Below are positions 36,489 through 44,849 of a stretch of DNA of 64,000 nt, piece after piece; positions within the stretch are counted from its first letter, which is position 1, and every line of letters starts with the position of its first letter. The notes beneath the pieces are model-generated. The model saw nothing but the letters and a program-made list of their open reading frames with translations. It did no database searches and had not been told where the DNA came from. Both the position numbers and the translations under genes were made by a program. Origin of the DNA: Agromyces larvae (GTDB lineage Bacteria; Actinomycetota; Actinomycetes; Actinomycetales; Microbacteriaceae); assembly GCF_022811705.1 (NCBI RefSeq), contig NZ_CP094528.1:3224001-3288000 (forward strand). Direction: 5' to 3'.

Positions 36489-37351
36489 CAGTCGACCTCT
36501 GCCTTCCGAAGCGACGGGGTTCGGTCGGGGAAGACCTTGCCCTTCACGAAGATGATCGCGATGATCGCGAACACCACGTAGACGGAGTTGAAATCGCCCG
36601 CCAGGGCGATGAGCCCCTCGGACCCCGATGCGTCGCCGTGTGCGTCGACGCCGCCGGTCGCGAGGATCGTCGTCGGGTCAGTGGCCGCGTGCACGAGCAT
36701 CGGCCAGATGATGCTGCCCGTGACCCGCAGCACGAGGTACATCATGATGCCGAACGTGAAGGTGTAAACGACGGTCAGCGCGACGGCCAGCAGGGGCTGG
36801 GTGAAGGCGTTCACGCTGTGCATGAGCGCGAAGATGAGCGACGACAGCAGCATCACCGCCTTCTCGCCGTAACCGGCACGGCGCAGCAGGTTCACCGCGA
36901 GACCGCGGCTCACGAGCTCTTCCGCCAGCCCGATGCACAGCCCCGTGAAGAGCATCGTCAGCGCGACGCCGACTGAGTAGGCCGACCAGTTCGTGCCAAC
37001 GACGCGGAGCGCGATCGGGATGAGCAGCAGCGCGACGCCGATCCACATCCACCAGCTGCCCCTGATCGGCTGCGGTCCGAAGATCTCGCGGAGCCAGCCC
37101 AGCGACCACACGAAGAGCAGCAGGATGATGCCGCCCAGCAGGATCGGCAGCGCGAGACCGAAGAAGACGCTCTCGGGCGTCGCGAGGATGTCCGCGGAGT
37201 CGACCAGATGCCCGAACGGCACGCTGAGCAGCAAGCCCAGCCCCTCGTAGACCACCAGGTAGACGACCGCGACCGCGAGCGCCTTCCACCAACCGCCCCG
37301 ATTCCAGAACCGGTGCCATCGAGTGGCTCCAGCGTGCTCGTGCTCGCTCAA
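36488..37351 (-). CDS. CPBP family intramembrane glutamic endopeptidase (first gene of trio)
   Basis: A 287-residue membrane protease with motifs GLAEELVSRGLAV, ALMHSVNAF and MLVHAATDP, and about eight helices. The TTG start is chosen because GGGGGG lies eight bases upstream and the N-terminus (SEHEHAGATRWHRFW) then leads straight to the first helix. An in-frame ATG lies more than 100 bp upstream inside remnant DNA. As the first gene of the operon it should carry the promoter, which must lie in the 37352-37455 spacer. Confidence 0.82.
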   Translation of the reverse strand: MSEHEHAGATRWHRFWNRGGWWKALAVAVVYLVVYEGLGLLLSVPFGHLVDSADILATPESVFFGLALPILLGGIILLLFVWSLGWLREIFGPQPIRGSWWMWIGVALLLIPIALRVVGTNWSAYSVGVALTMLFTGLCIGLAEELVSRGLAVNLLRRAGYGEKAVMLLSSLIFALMHSVNAFTQPLLAVALTVVYTFTFGIMMYLVLRVTGSIIWPMLVHAATDPTTILATGGVDAHGDASGSEGLIALAGDFNSVYVVFAIIAIIFVKGKVFPDRTPSLRKAEVD

Positions 37352-37455
37352 AGGCGACCCCCCGGCCCCAGCCGGATCGCCCCAGTGACTCCGGTCGTGA
37401 GCATCATCCTGTCGGATGCTTCGGCGATGGGGCAAGCACTCCGCCCACCCTTCCG

Positions 37456-37614
37456 CTGGTCGAGGCATCCGCGAGCCCGCGCATCGTCGAGGCGCACGCG
37501 GCGCTTGGCAGCGAGTTGCAGCTGTTCCTGCTGCGCGTGCGGCCGCACTACACGGTGGCCGAACTCGTGGCCGAGCATCGCGAGCTGCTCGACGCGGTGC
37601 AGCAGCGGGCGACG
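37456..37614 (+). pseudogene. 3' fragment of a GntR/FCD regulator gene
   Basis: The plus strand reads LVEASASPRIVEAHAALGSE and continues to LLDAVQQR. This matches the FCD domain end of the intact regulator at 34135 (LVEASGSPRIIEAHAALGSE...) at nearly every position over about 53 codons. There is no start and no DNA-binding domain, and the similarity stops abruptly at both sides. The reading frame runs on into unrelated sequence. It is a relic of duplication or of an insertion that split a tandem pair. Confidence 0.8.
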
Positions 37615-37772
37615 GAGGGTCACGCGTCCCGCGGCAGGCACGCTCTTCAGTCCGAGGCATCACCCGTGCGGCCTTCGTCTGAACAGGGCGCCTGCATTGC
37701 GTCGGGTCGGCGGCGCGCCGCGGCATCCGGTGCTGTTTTGGCCGATCAGCTGCGAAGGGGGAGACTGGATGC

Positions 37773-38510
37773 ATGTCTTCCCCCGCTGCTGAAGCGGCAG
37801 CCGACGCGCCCAGAACCGAACCCGACGCCGAACCGACGCCCGAGGGCTACACCCTCTTCGCCGTGTTCCGGCGCGACCCCGCCCGACCCGACGACTTCGA
37901 CGGGCACGACGTCCCGCGCGTCGTGCGCGACCTCGACGGCGCCATCGCGCTGGTCGAGGGCGAAGGCGTCGTGCTGCGCGGCATCTACGACGTGTCGGGC
38001 CTGCGTGCCGACGCCGACGTCATGCTCTGGCTGCACGGCCCGACGGCCGAGGGCCTGCAGTGGGCGCTTCGCGAACTGCGCCGCAGCCGCCTGCTGAAGG
38101 CGCTGCTGCCGACCTGGAACGCGATGGGCGTGCACCGCGACGCCGAGTTCAACCGGGCGCACGTGCCCGGGTTCCTGCGCGGGGTCGAGCCGAAGGGCTG
38201 GCTCACGGTCTACCCCTTCGTGCGCAGCTACGACTGGTACCTCCTCGAGCCGACCGAGCGCGCCCGCATGCTCGCCGAGCACGGGCGCAAGGGCGCCTCG
38301 TTCCGCGGGGCGATCGCCAACACGGTCGCCGCGTTCGCGCTCGGCGACTACGAATGGCTGCTGCCGATCGAGTCCGACGAGCTGACCGAGCTCGTCGACC
38401 TCATGCGCGAACTCCGCGCCACCGATGCGCGCCTGCACGTGCGCGAGGAGACCCCGTTCTTCACGGGTCGCCGAATCACCACCGCCGAACTCGTGGAGGT
38501 CCTGCAGTAA
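37773..38510 (+). CDS. hemQ: Coproheme decarboxylase (HemQ/ChdC)
   Basis: A 245-residue chlorite-dismutase-fold enzyme that turns coproheme into heme b with H2O2, the last step of the coproporphyrin-dependent pathway. Family signature: YPFVRSYDWYLL with the catalytic Tyr, MLAEHGRKGASF, and a C-terminal ETPFFTGRRI. A 25-residue acidic N-terminal extension is common in actinobacteria. The ATG follows GAAGGGGGAGA. Its stop overlaps the hemH start by one base (TAATG). Its presence shows that HemY and HemH act on coproporphyrin forms. Confidence 0.94.
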   Translation: MSSPAAEAAADAPRTEPDAEPTPEGYTLFAVFRRDPARPDDFDGHDVPRVVRDLDGAIALVEGEGVVLRGIYDVSGLRADADVMLWLHGPTAEGLQWALRELRRSRLLKALLPTWNAMGVHRDAEFNRAHVPGFLRGVEPKGWLTVYPFVRSYDWYLLEPTERARMLAEHGRKGASFRGAIANTVAAFALGDYEWLLPIESDELTELVDLMRELRATDARLHVREETPFFTGRRITTAELVEVLQ

Positions 38511-39607
38511 TGACGCACTACGACGCGATCCTGCTGTCGTCGTTCGGCGGGCCCGAGGGTCAGGACGACGTGATCCCCTTCCTGCGCAACGTCACCGCGG
38601 GGCGCGGCATCCCCGACGAGCGCCTCGAAGAGGTCGCCCACCACTACCGCCACTTCGGCGGCGTGAGCCCGATCAACGAGCAGAACCGCCAGTTGAAGGC
38701 CGCGCTCGAGGCCGAGCTCGCGGCGCGCGGCATCGACCTGCCCGTGTACTGGGGCAACCGCAATTGGGCGCCGTACTTCGGCGACGTCGTGCGCGAGGCC
38801 GAGGCGAACGGGCACACCGAGCTGCTGGGCCTCGTCACCAGCGCCTACACGTCGTACTCGGGTGTGGGCCAGTACCGCGAGGACTTCCTGAAGGCGACGG
38901 ATGGCACGGGCGTGTCGATCGACCGCATCCGCGAGTACTTCGACCACCCGGGCTTCGTGCAGCCGTTCGTCGAGGGCGTGCGCGAGGCGATCGCGTCGCT
39001 CGGCGGCGAGGGGGGCGCGCCCGACCGGATCCACGTGATGTACGTGACGCACTCCATCCCCACCGCGGCGGCGCTCGCATCGGGTCCGTCGTTCGGCGAG
39101 GGCGGCGCGTACGTCGCGCAGCATCTGGCCGTGGCATCCGTCATCAGCGAAGCGGCCGCTCCCGAATCGCCCTGGTCGCTCAGCTACCAGTCGCGCTCGG
39201 GCGACCCGCGCACGCCGTGGCTCGAGCCCGACATCAACGACGCGATCGCCGACCTCGCCGCTTCGACCGGCTCAGCGACCCGCGCAGTCGACGCGATCGT
39301 GATCGTGCCGTTCGGGTTCGTAAGCGACCACATGGAGGTCATGTGGGACCTCGACAACGAGGTCCTCGAGACCGCGGCCGAGCACGGCCTGAAGGCGCGC
39401 CGCGTGCCCACGCCCGGCGTGCACCCGGCGTACGTCGCCGGCCTCGTCGACCTCGTGCTCGAGCGCGTGAACGACGTGCCCGACGCCGACCGCCCGCACC
39501 TCACCGAGCTCGGGCCGTGGGCCGACCACGCGCGCATCCGGTCGGGCGAAGAGGTCGCGGATGCCACGTCCTCGGCGCCCTCGTCATCCGGAGCCGCGGC
39601 GCGATGA
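38510..39607 (+). CDS. hemH: Coproporphyrin III ferrochelatase
   Basis: A 365-residue enzyme inserting Fe2+ into coproporphyrin III (CpfC role, inferred from hemQ). Motifs: YDAILLSSFGGPEGQDDV at the N-terminus, the VTHSIPTAA loop with the catalytic His, SYQSRSGDPRTPWLEPDI, and the late IVPFGFVSDHMEVMWDLD with the conserved Glu. Residues ~250-258 (AASTGSATRA) are encoded by one copy of the CTTCGACAGGCTCAG repeat, lengthening a loop between LEPDINDAIADL and AIVIVPFGF. The C-terminal ~25 residues are Ser/Ala-rich. It overlaps hemC by four bases (ATGA). Confidence 0.94.
   Translation: MTHYDAILLSSFGGPEGQDDVIPFLRNVTAGRGIPDERLEEVAHHYRHFGGVSPINEQNRQLKAALEAELAARGIDLPVYWGNRNWAPYFGDVVREAEANGHTELLGLVTSAYTSYSGVGQYREDFLKATDGTGVSIDRIREYFDHPGFVQPFVEGVREAIASLGGEGGAPDRIHVMYVTHSIPTAAALASGPSFGEGGAYVAQHLAVASVISEAAAPESPWSLSYQSRSGDPRTPWLEPDINDAIADLAASTGSATRAVDAIVIVPFGFVSDHMEVMWDLDNEVLETAAEHGLKARRVPTPGVHPAYVAGLVDLVLERVNDVPDADRPHLTELGPWADHARIRSGEEVADATSSAPSSSGAAAR
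39260..39279. repeat. Single CTTCGACAGGCTCAG-family copy inside hemH
   Basis: GCTTCGACCGGCTCAGCGAC is in frame, encoding ASTGSA, the same peptide as in the M13 gene. Confidence 0.7.
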
Positions 39608-40554
39608 GCGCCATCCGGGTGGGCACGCGGGGCAGCGCCCTCGCGACGGCGCAGACGCGCTGGATCGCCGAGCGCATCGGCAAGGCCGCGAAGGCCGACA
39701 TCGAACTCGTCGAGGTGACCACGCACGGCGACACGTCGCGCGCGTCGCTCAGCGAGATCGGCGGCGAGGGCGTGTTCGCCGCGGCACTGCGCGAGACGCT
39801 GCTCGCCGGCGACTGCGACCTCATCGTGCACTCGCTGAAAGACCTGCCGACCGCCGACCTGCCCGGCCTGCGCCTGGGCGCGGTGCCCAAGCGTGCCGAT
39901 GCGCGCGACGCACTGTGCGCCCGCGACGGGCTCACCCTCGCCGAACTGCCCGAGGGCGCCCGCGTCGGCACCGGCTCGCCGCGCCGCATCGCGCAACTGC
40001 GTGCCGCCCGTCCCGACCTCGAGGTCGTCGACCTGCGCGGCAACGTCGACACCCGGCTCGGCAAGGTCGCGTCGGGTGAACTCGACGCGGTGATCCTGGC
40101 GGCCGCCGGTCTCGGTCGACTCGGGCGGACCGAGGCGATCACCGAACTGTTCGAACTCGACGTCTGGCCGACCGCGCCCGGCCAGGGCGCGCTGGCGATC
40201 GAGGTGCGCGGCGGGCGGCTCGACCGCTCGCTCGAGCAGGCGCTCGACGCGGTCGAGCACCGTTCGACACGGGCCACCGTGCTCGCCGAGCGGCTCGTGC
40301 TCGCCGGCCTCGAGGCGGGCTGCACCGCCCCGGTCGCGGCGCACGCGTTCATCGACGACGAACTCCTGTTCCTCTCGGCGACGGTGTACAGTGCCGATGG
40401 AACCCGGCGGGTGACCAGTTCGCACGCCGCCACCCCCGACAGTCGCTCGGCCGATGACCTGGCCGACGCGGCGCGCGACGTCGCATCCCGTGCCGTCGCG
40501 GAACTCCTCGGCAACGGTGCCGCCGACCTTGCACCCCCCGCGGAGGCACCGTGA
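39604..40554 (+). CDS. hemC: Hydroxymethylbilane synthase (porphobilinogen deaminase)
   Basis: A 316-residue enzyme joining four porphobilinogens into hydroxymethylbilane. Motifs: IRVGTRGSALATAQT, IVHSLKDLPT, VGTGSPRRIAQL, VVDLRGNVDTRLGK, and the dipyrromethane-cofactor Cys in LEAGCTAPVAAHA. Length is normal. The start overlaps the hemH stop and its own stop overlaps hemD (GTGA), so hemQ-hemH-hemC-hemD are one coupled operon. Confidence 0.95.
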   Translation: MSAIRVGTRGSALATAQTRWIAERIGKAAKADIELVEVTTHGDTSRASLSEIGGEGVFAAALRETLLAGDCDLIVHSLKDLPTADLPGLRLGAVPKRADARDALCARDGLTLAELPEGARVGTGSPRRIAQLRAARPDLEVVDLRGNVDTRLGKVASGELDAVILAAAGLGRLGRTEAITELFELDVWPTAPGQGALAIEVRGGRLDRSLEQALDAVEHRSTRATVLAERLVLAGLEAGCTAPVAAHAFIDDELLFLSATVYSADGTRRVTSSHAATPDSRSADDLADAARDVASRAVAELLGNGAADLAPPAEAP

Positions 40555-41366
40555 CCGAATTCGAGCCCATGACCGGCGCGATCAGCCTGCCCGGAACCGT
40601 CGAGGGCAAGCCGCTCGCCGGATGGCGTGTCCTGGTGCCGCGCGGCGGCCCCTGGGGCGACAGCGTCGCCGCGTCGCTGCGTGCACGCGGCGCATCGCCC
40701 ATCATCGCGCCGATGATCAACTTCGCACCGACCGACGACCAGCCCGCCCTCGAGGAGGCGCTGCGCAAGCTCGCCGCCGGCGAGTTCGACTGGCTCACGG
40801 TCACGAGCGCCACCACGGTCGACGTGCTGGCGTCGTACCACGCGGTGATCCCCCCGACGACGAAGGTCGCCGCAGTCGGCGAGACCACCGCCGCGGCCTT
40901 GGTCGCCGCCGGGTATCGCGCCGACATCGTGCCGAGTGAGGACAACTCGGCCAGGGGCCTCCTCGAGGAGTGGGAGGCGGCCACCGACGGGCAGAAGGGC
41001 CTGCGGGTGCTGGCGCTGCGGTCGGCCATCGCGAAGCAGGTGCTGTCGGTCGGGCTCGCGCGCATCGGGCATCACGTCGAGGCGGTCGTCGCGTACCGCA
41101 CCGTCGGGGTGCCGGTCGCGCAGAAGGTCGTCGACGATGTGCGCGCCGGTCGGGTGAACGCGGTGCTCGTCACCTCGGGCAGCGTCGCCGAGCAGGTGCA
41201 GCTGCAGCTCGGGCCGATCCCCGAGCACACGCTGATCGCCGCGATCGGCCCCCAGACCCAGAAGGATGCCGCGCACTTCGGCCTGCGCGTCGACGTGGTC
41301 GCCACCGAACGCAGCGCCGAGTCGCTCATCGACGCGGTGGTGAACGCGGCGCTCGCCAGCGCCTGA
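40551..41366 (+). CDS. hemD: Uroporphyrinogen-III synthase
   Basis: A 271-residue protein closing the linear tetrapyrrole with inversion of ring D. HemD is poorly conserved; recognisable parts are [33 protein letters not shown], the [12 protein letters not shown] segment, [10 protein letters not shown] and the VTSGSVAEQ plus [12 protein letters not shown] pair. The position between hemC and hemB confirms the call. The GTG start overlaps the hemC stop by four bases. HemB begins 47 bp after the stop with its own leaderless promoter. Confidence 0.9.
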   Translation: MTEFEPMTGAISLPGTVEGKPLAGWRVLVPRGGPWGDSVAASLRARGASPIIAPMINFAPTDDQPALEEALRKLAAGEFDWLTVTSATTVDVLASYHAVIPPTTKVAAVGETTAAALVAAGYRADIVPSEDNSARGLLEEWEAATDGQKGLRVLALRSAIAKQVLSVGLARIGHHVEAVVAYRTVGVPVAQKVVDDVRAGRVNAVLVTSGSVAEQVQLQLGPIPEHTLIAAIGPQTQKDAAHFGLRVDVVATERSAESLIDAVVNAALASA

Positions 41367-41401
41367 GCGCGCGACGGGGCATCCGCTCAGGCTGCCCGAC
41401 G

Positions 41402-41407
41402 TAGGCT
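41402..41407 (+). promoter_or_regulatory. -10 box TAGGCT of hemB (leaderless)
   Basis: TAGGCT, six bases (GGTTCG), GTG at 41414. Nearly the same sequence precedes the M13 gene. Confidence 0.65.
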
Positions 41408-41413
41408 GGTTCG

Positions 41414-42427
41414 GTGACCGCGACTCCGCATCCCGTCATCCGCCCCCGCCGCCTTCGCTCCGGACCCGCCATGCGCCGGCTCGTGTCGGAGACGCGGCTG
41501 CACCCCGCCGACCTCGTGCTGCCCGTATTCGTACGCGAGGGCGTGACCGAGCCGATGCCGATCAACTCGATGCCGGGCGTCGTGCAGCACTCGCTCGACA
41601 GCCTGCCCGCCGCGATCGCCGAGGCTGCGGCCGTCGGCGTCGGCGGCGTGATGCTCTTCGGCGTGCCCGAGTCGCGCGACGCGGTGGGGTCGGGGGCGAC
41701 CGATCCCGACGGCATTCTGAACGTCGCGACTCGCGTCGCCCGCGAGGCGGCCGGCGACGCGCTCGTCGTGCAGACCGATCTCTGCCTCGACGAGTTCACC
41801 GACCACGGGCACTGCGGCGTCCTTCGCCCCTCGACGGGCTGGGGGACCGACTTCGTGGTCGACAACGACGCGACGCTCGAGCGGTACCGCGAGATGGCGC
41901 TCGTCCAGGCGGCGAGCGGCTCGCAGCTGCTCGGCCTCAGCGGCATGATGGACGGCCAGACCGCCGCCGTGCGCGAGGCCCTCGACGAGGCCGGCTTCGC
42001 GGATGTCGCACTGCTGGCGTATGCGGCGAAGTACGCGAGCGCCTTCTACGGACCGTTCCGCGATGCGGTGGAGTCGCAGCTCGAGGGCGACCGGCGCACC
42101 TACCAGCTCGATCCCGGCAACCGGCGCGAGGGCGTGCGCGAGGCGATCCTCGATATCGACGAGGGCGCCGACATCGTCATGGTGAAGCCCGCGGGCAGCT
42201 ACCTCGACGTGCTCGCCGACGTGGCCGCCGCGAGCGATGTGCCCGTGTGGGCCTACCAGGTCTCGGGCGAGTACGCCATGATCGAGGCCGCCGCGGCGTA
42301 CGGCTGGATCGACCGGGGTCGCGCGATCGTCGAGTCGGTGCGCGGCATCCGTCGTGCGGGCGCCGACGTGGTGTTGACGTACTGGGCGACCGAGCTCGCC
42401 GGCTGGCTGAAGGATGGACTGGAATGA
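41414..42427 (+). CDS. hemB: Delta-aminolevulinic acid dehydratase (porphobilinogen synthase)
   Basis: A 337-residue enzyme condensing two 5-aminolevulinates to porphobilinogen. The Schiff-base lysines lie in [17 protein letters not shown] and [11 protein letters not shown]. The metal-binding motif is [14 protein letters not shown]: two of the three positions that are Cys in zinc enzymes are Cys here and the middle one is Asp, a mixed form. The GTG start is set by the TAGGCT box six bases upstream. Its stop overlaps the hemL ATG by four bases (ATGA). Confidence 0.95.
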   Translation: MTATPHPVIRPRRLRSGPAMRRLVSETRLHPADLVLPVFVREGVTEPMPINSMPGVVQHSLDSLPAAIAEAAAVGVGGVMLFGVPESRDAVGSGATDPDGILNVATRVAREAAGDALVVQTDLCLDEFTDHGHCGVLRPSTGWGTDFVVDNDATLERYREMALVQAASGSQLLGLSGMMDGQTAAVREALDEAGFADVALLAYAAKYASAFYGPFRDAVESQLEGDRRTYQLDPGNRREGVREAILDIDEGADIVMVKPAGSYLDVLADVAAASDVPVWAYQVSGEYAMIEAAAAYGWIDRGRAIVESVRGIRRAGADVVLTYWATELAGWLKDGLE

Positions 42428-43836
42428 CCCTTCGACAGGCTCAGGGCACCGCCCTTCGACAGGCTCAGGGCACCGCCCTTCGACAGGCTCAGGGCACCGC
42501 CCTTCGACAGGCTCAGGGCGCCGCGACCAACGACGAGCTCTTCGACCGCGCCCGGCAGGCGATCCCCGGCGGCGTGAACTCGCCGGTGCGCGCGTTCGGC
42601 TCGGTCGGCGGCACGCCGCGATTCCTGGTGTCCGCCCGCGGGCCGTACGTCACCGACGCCGAGGGTCGCGAGTACGTCGACCTGGTCGCGGGGTGGGGCC
42701 CGGCGATCCTGGGTCACGCGGATGCTCGCGTCGTCGAAGCGGTGCAGGATGCCGCGAGCCGAGGTCTCTCGTTCGGCTCGTCGACGCCCGCCGAGACCGA
42801 ACTGGCCGAGCTCGTCGAGCAGCGCGTCGCACCGGTCGAGCAGCTCCGGCTCGTGTCGACGGGTACCGAGGCGACGATGACCGCGATCCGCCTCGCTCGC
42901 GGGTTCACGGGCCGCGATCTGCTGGTGAAGTTCGCCGGCCACTACCACGGGCATTCCGACGGGCTGCTCGCCGCCGCGGGGTCGGGGCTCGCGACCTTCG
43001 CGCTGCCGGGTTCGGCAGGAGTGCCGGCCGAGATCGCCGGCCTCACCCTGGTCATCCCGTACAACGACCTCGACGCGGTGCGCGCGGTGTTCGCCGAGCA
43101 CGGCGACCGCATCGCCGCGGTCATCGTCGAGGCCGCCGCGGCGAACATGGGCGTCGTGCCGCCGCTGCCGGGCTTCAACCGCGACCTCGTCGGCATCGCG
43201 CACGCACACGCTGCGCTCGTGATCAGCGACGAGGTGCTGACCGGGTTCCGCGTGTCGCCTGCCGGGTGGTGGGGGCTGGAGCAGGGCGAGACCGCGTACA
43301 CCCCCGACCTCATGACGTTCGGCAAGGTCATCGGCGGCGGCATGCCGGTCGCCGCGCTCGGCGGTCGCGCCGAGATCATGCAGCGCCTCGCACCGCTCGG
43401 CCCCGTGTACCAGGCGGGCACGCTGTCGGGCAATCCGGTCGCGGTCGCGGCGGGCATCGCCACGCTCCGGGCGGCGGATGCCTCGGTGTACACGCGGCTC
43501 GACGAGGCATCCGTCATCGTGGCCGACGCAGTGTCTGCCGCCCTGGCAGCCGAAGGCGTCGCGCACGCCGTGCAGCGCGCGGGCAACCTGTTCAGCTTCG
43601 TGTTCGGCGAGGCGGTCGCGGGCGGGGCCCGCGACTACGACGAGGTGCAGCGGCAGGAGGCGTGGCGATACCCGCCGTTCTTCCACGCGATGCTCGACGC
43701 CGGGGTCTCGCTGCCGCCGAGCGTGTTCGAGGCCTGGTTCGTCACCGCCGCGCACGACGACGCCGCGATCGCCCGCATCGTCGAGGCGCTCCCGGCGGCG
43801 GCCCGCGCGGCCGCCGCGGCGACGCCGCCCGCCTGA
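42424..43836 (+). CDS. hemL: Glutamate-1-semialdehyde 2,1-aminomutase with repeat-encoded N-terminus
   Basis: A 470-residue PLP enzyme isomerising glutamate-1-semialdehyde to 5-aminolevulinate, downstream of HemA. The core starts at [20 protein letters not shown], with the PLP lysine in [14 protein letters not shown] and [14 protein letters not shown]. Directly after the ATG are four copies of a peptide unit (TALRQAQG), about 32 residues, made by tandem copies of the hairpin repeat. A normal HemL begins near the following ATNDELF. Since the ATG overlaps the hemB stop and no good alternative start lies between the repeats and the core, the repeats are probably translated. They may be trimmed or tolerated as a floppy tail. 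Confidence 0.93.
   Translation: MTLRQAQGTALRQAQGTALRQAQGTALRQAQGAATNDELFDRARQAIPGGVNSPVRAFGSVGGTPRFLVSARGPYVTDAEGREYVDLVAGWGPAILGHADARVVEAVQDAASRGLSFGSSTPAETELAELVEQRVAPVEQLRLVSTGTEATMTAIRLARGFTGRDLLVKFAGHYHGHSDGLLAAAGSGLATFALPGSAGVPAEIAGLTLVIPYNDLDAVRAVFAEHGDRIAAVIVEAAAANMGVVPPLPGFNRDLVGIAHAHAALVISDEVLTGFRVSPAGWWGLEQGETAYTPDLMTFGKVIGGGMPVAALGGRAEIMQRLAPLGPVYQAGTLSGNPVAVAAGIATLRAADASVYTRLDEASVIVADAVSAALAAEGVAHAVQRAGNLFSFVFGEAVAGGARDYDEVQRQEAWRYPPFFHAMLDAGVSLPPSVFEAWFVTAAHDDAAIARIVEALPAAARAAAAATPPA
42427..42519 (+). repeat. Four tandem CTTCGACAGGCTCAG units at the hemL start
   Basis: Four direct 24-bp units (CCTTCGACAGGCTCAGGGCA core), all in the same orientation, begin one codon after the hemL ATG. 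Other clusters alternate orientation. Confidence 0.92.
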
Positions 43837-43848
43837 CCGCCTCCGCCG

Positions 43849-43868
43849 GCGCTCGCTGCTCGACCAGC
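43849..43868. repeat. Partial copy of the GGTCGAG...CGAGACC repeat family after hemL
   Basis: GCGCTCGCTGCTCGACCAGC resembles one half of the repeat copies at 44345-44436. It lies 12 bp after the hemL stop. Confidence 0.4.
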
Positions 43869-43960
43869 GCAGGCAACAGTGGGAGGCGTGCACGGATCCG
43901 GGGTCGGGTTTGTGGAGCGTCGACACCGTGGCATCCGAAAGTCTCGGGCAGGATGGGAGC

Positions 43961-44335
43961 ATGGCGAATCTGCGCGTGCATGCCGACCGGATCGAGGTGC
44001 ATCTCACCCCGACCGAACGCGCGCTCGCGCTGCGCAGCGCCGACGTCGTCATCCAGCGCGACGACATCCGGTCGGCCACGATCACGGATGACCCGTGGAT
44101 CTGGATCCGCGGCATCCGCCGCCGCGGCACCGAAGTGCCGCTGGTCGTCGCCGCCGGAACGTGGAAGTACCACGGCGGCCTCGACTTCGTCGCGGTGAAG
44201 GGCAAGCGTCAGGCGGTCGTGCTCGAACTGGCGGGCGGCGAGTTCGCGCGGCTCATCCTGTCGACGAGCCACGCCTCCGAACTCATCGACCGGCTGAAGC
44301 TCTCCGCCGAGGAGACGCCGACCGGCGAGGGGTGA
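43961..44335 (+). CDS. Conserved hypothetical protein, PH-like
   Basis: A 124-residue protein of unknown function. Its alternating beta pattern (VHADRIEVHLTPTERAL, VVIQRDDIRSATITDDPW, GTWKYHGGLDFVAVKGKR, VLELAGGEFARLILST) and a final helix (SHASELIDRLKLS) suit a small PH-like domain as in DUF-type actinobacterial proteins. No membrane helix or signal is seen. The ATG is preceded by GGGAG, too close for a normal ribosome site, and CAGGAT lies six bases upstream, so it may be leaderless with a non-standard -10. Monocistronic. Confidence 0.65.
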   Translation: MANLRVHADRIEVHLTPTERALALRSADVVIQRDDIRSATITDDPWIWIRGIRRRGTEVPLVVAAGTWKYHGGLDFVAVKGKRQAVVLELAGGEFARLILSTSHASELIDRLKLSAEETPTGEG

Positions 44336-44344
44336 CCCCTCCGC

Positions 44345-44436
44345 GGGTCGACGAGCGAGCGCCGGCGAGCGTATCGAGACCCGGTGAGGCGTGCTGCGGC
44401 GACGTTGATACGAGCTTCGCGCCATTCGACCAGCGG
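44345..44436. repeat. Pair of GGTCGAG...CGAGACC repeats in inverted orientation
   Basis: One copy runs from 44345 to 44382 and a degenerate inverted copy from 44404 to 44436. Together they can fold into a long hairpin between convergent genes, so the pair probably acts as a terminator for both. Confidence 0.6.
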
Positions 44437-44442
44437 CAGCCG

Positions 44443-44823
44443 CTACGCGAACGCGAACAGCACGAAGCCGACGAGCGGCAGCGTGCCCTGCACGAGCGCG
44501 GGCTTCCAGTACCCGCGACCGGTCGTCGTGAGCACGAGGGCCGCGAGGGTCATGCACGCGGTCGTGAACAGCACCAGCGCCTTGCCCGGCGCGATCGCGC
44601 CCGACCAGAACAGCACCAGGCCGAGCGCGGCGCCGATGCCGAGGAACAGGTTGTAGAACCCCTGGTTGTACGCCATCGGCTTCGTGGCATCCGCCTGCGC
44701 CTGATCGGCGACGCCGAACCGCTTCCAGATCGCCGGACGCGACCACCAGACGCTCTCCATCAGGAAGATGTAGCCGTGCAGCAGCGCGGCGAGGGCGACG
44801 AACACGCTGGCGATGGCGGCCAT
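44443..44823 (-). CDS. DUF1304 family membrane protein
   Basis: A 126-residue protein with four transmembrane helices and the DUF1304 pattern: LHGYIFLMESVWWSRP near the N-terminus, MAYNQGFYNLFLGIGA in the middle and a GxxQGTLPLVGFVLF end. Function is unknown. The ATG has TACGAT six bases upstream on the minus strand (leaderless). It is downstream of and on the same strand as the winged-helix gene, 26 bp away. Confidence 0.88.
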   Translation of the reverse strand: MAAIASVFVALAALLHGYIFLMESVWWSRPAIWKRFGVADQAQADATKPMAYNQGFYNLFLGIGAALGLVLFWSGAIAPGKALVLFTTACMTLAALVLTTTGRGYWKPALVQGTLPLVGFVLFAFA

Positions 44824-44829
44824 GCGCCG

Positions 44830-44835
44830 ATCGTA
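44830..44835 (-). promoter_or_regulatory. -10 box TACGAT of the DUF1304 gene (leaderless)
   Basis: TACGAT on the minus strand, six bases, then the ATG at 44823. Confidence 0.55.
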
Positions 44836-44849
44836 CGCCCGGGTTCGGC

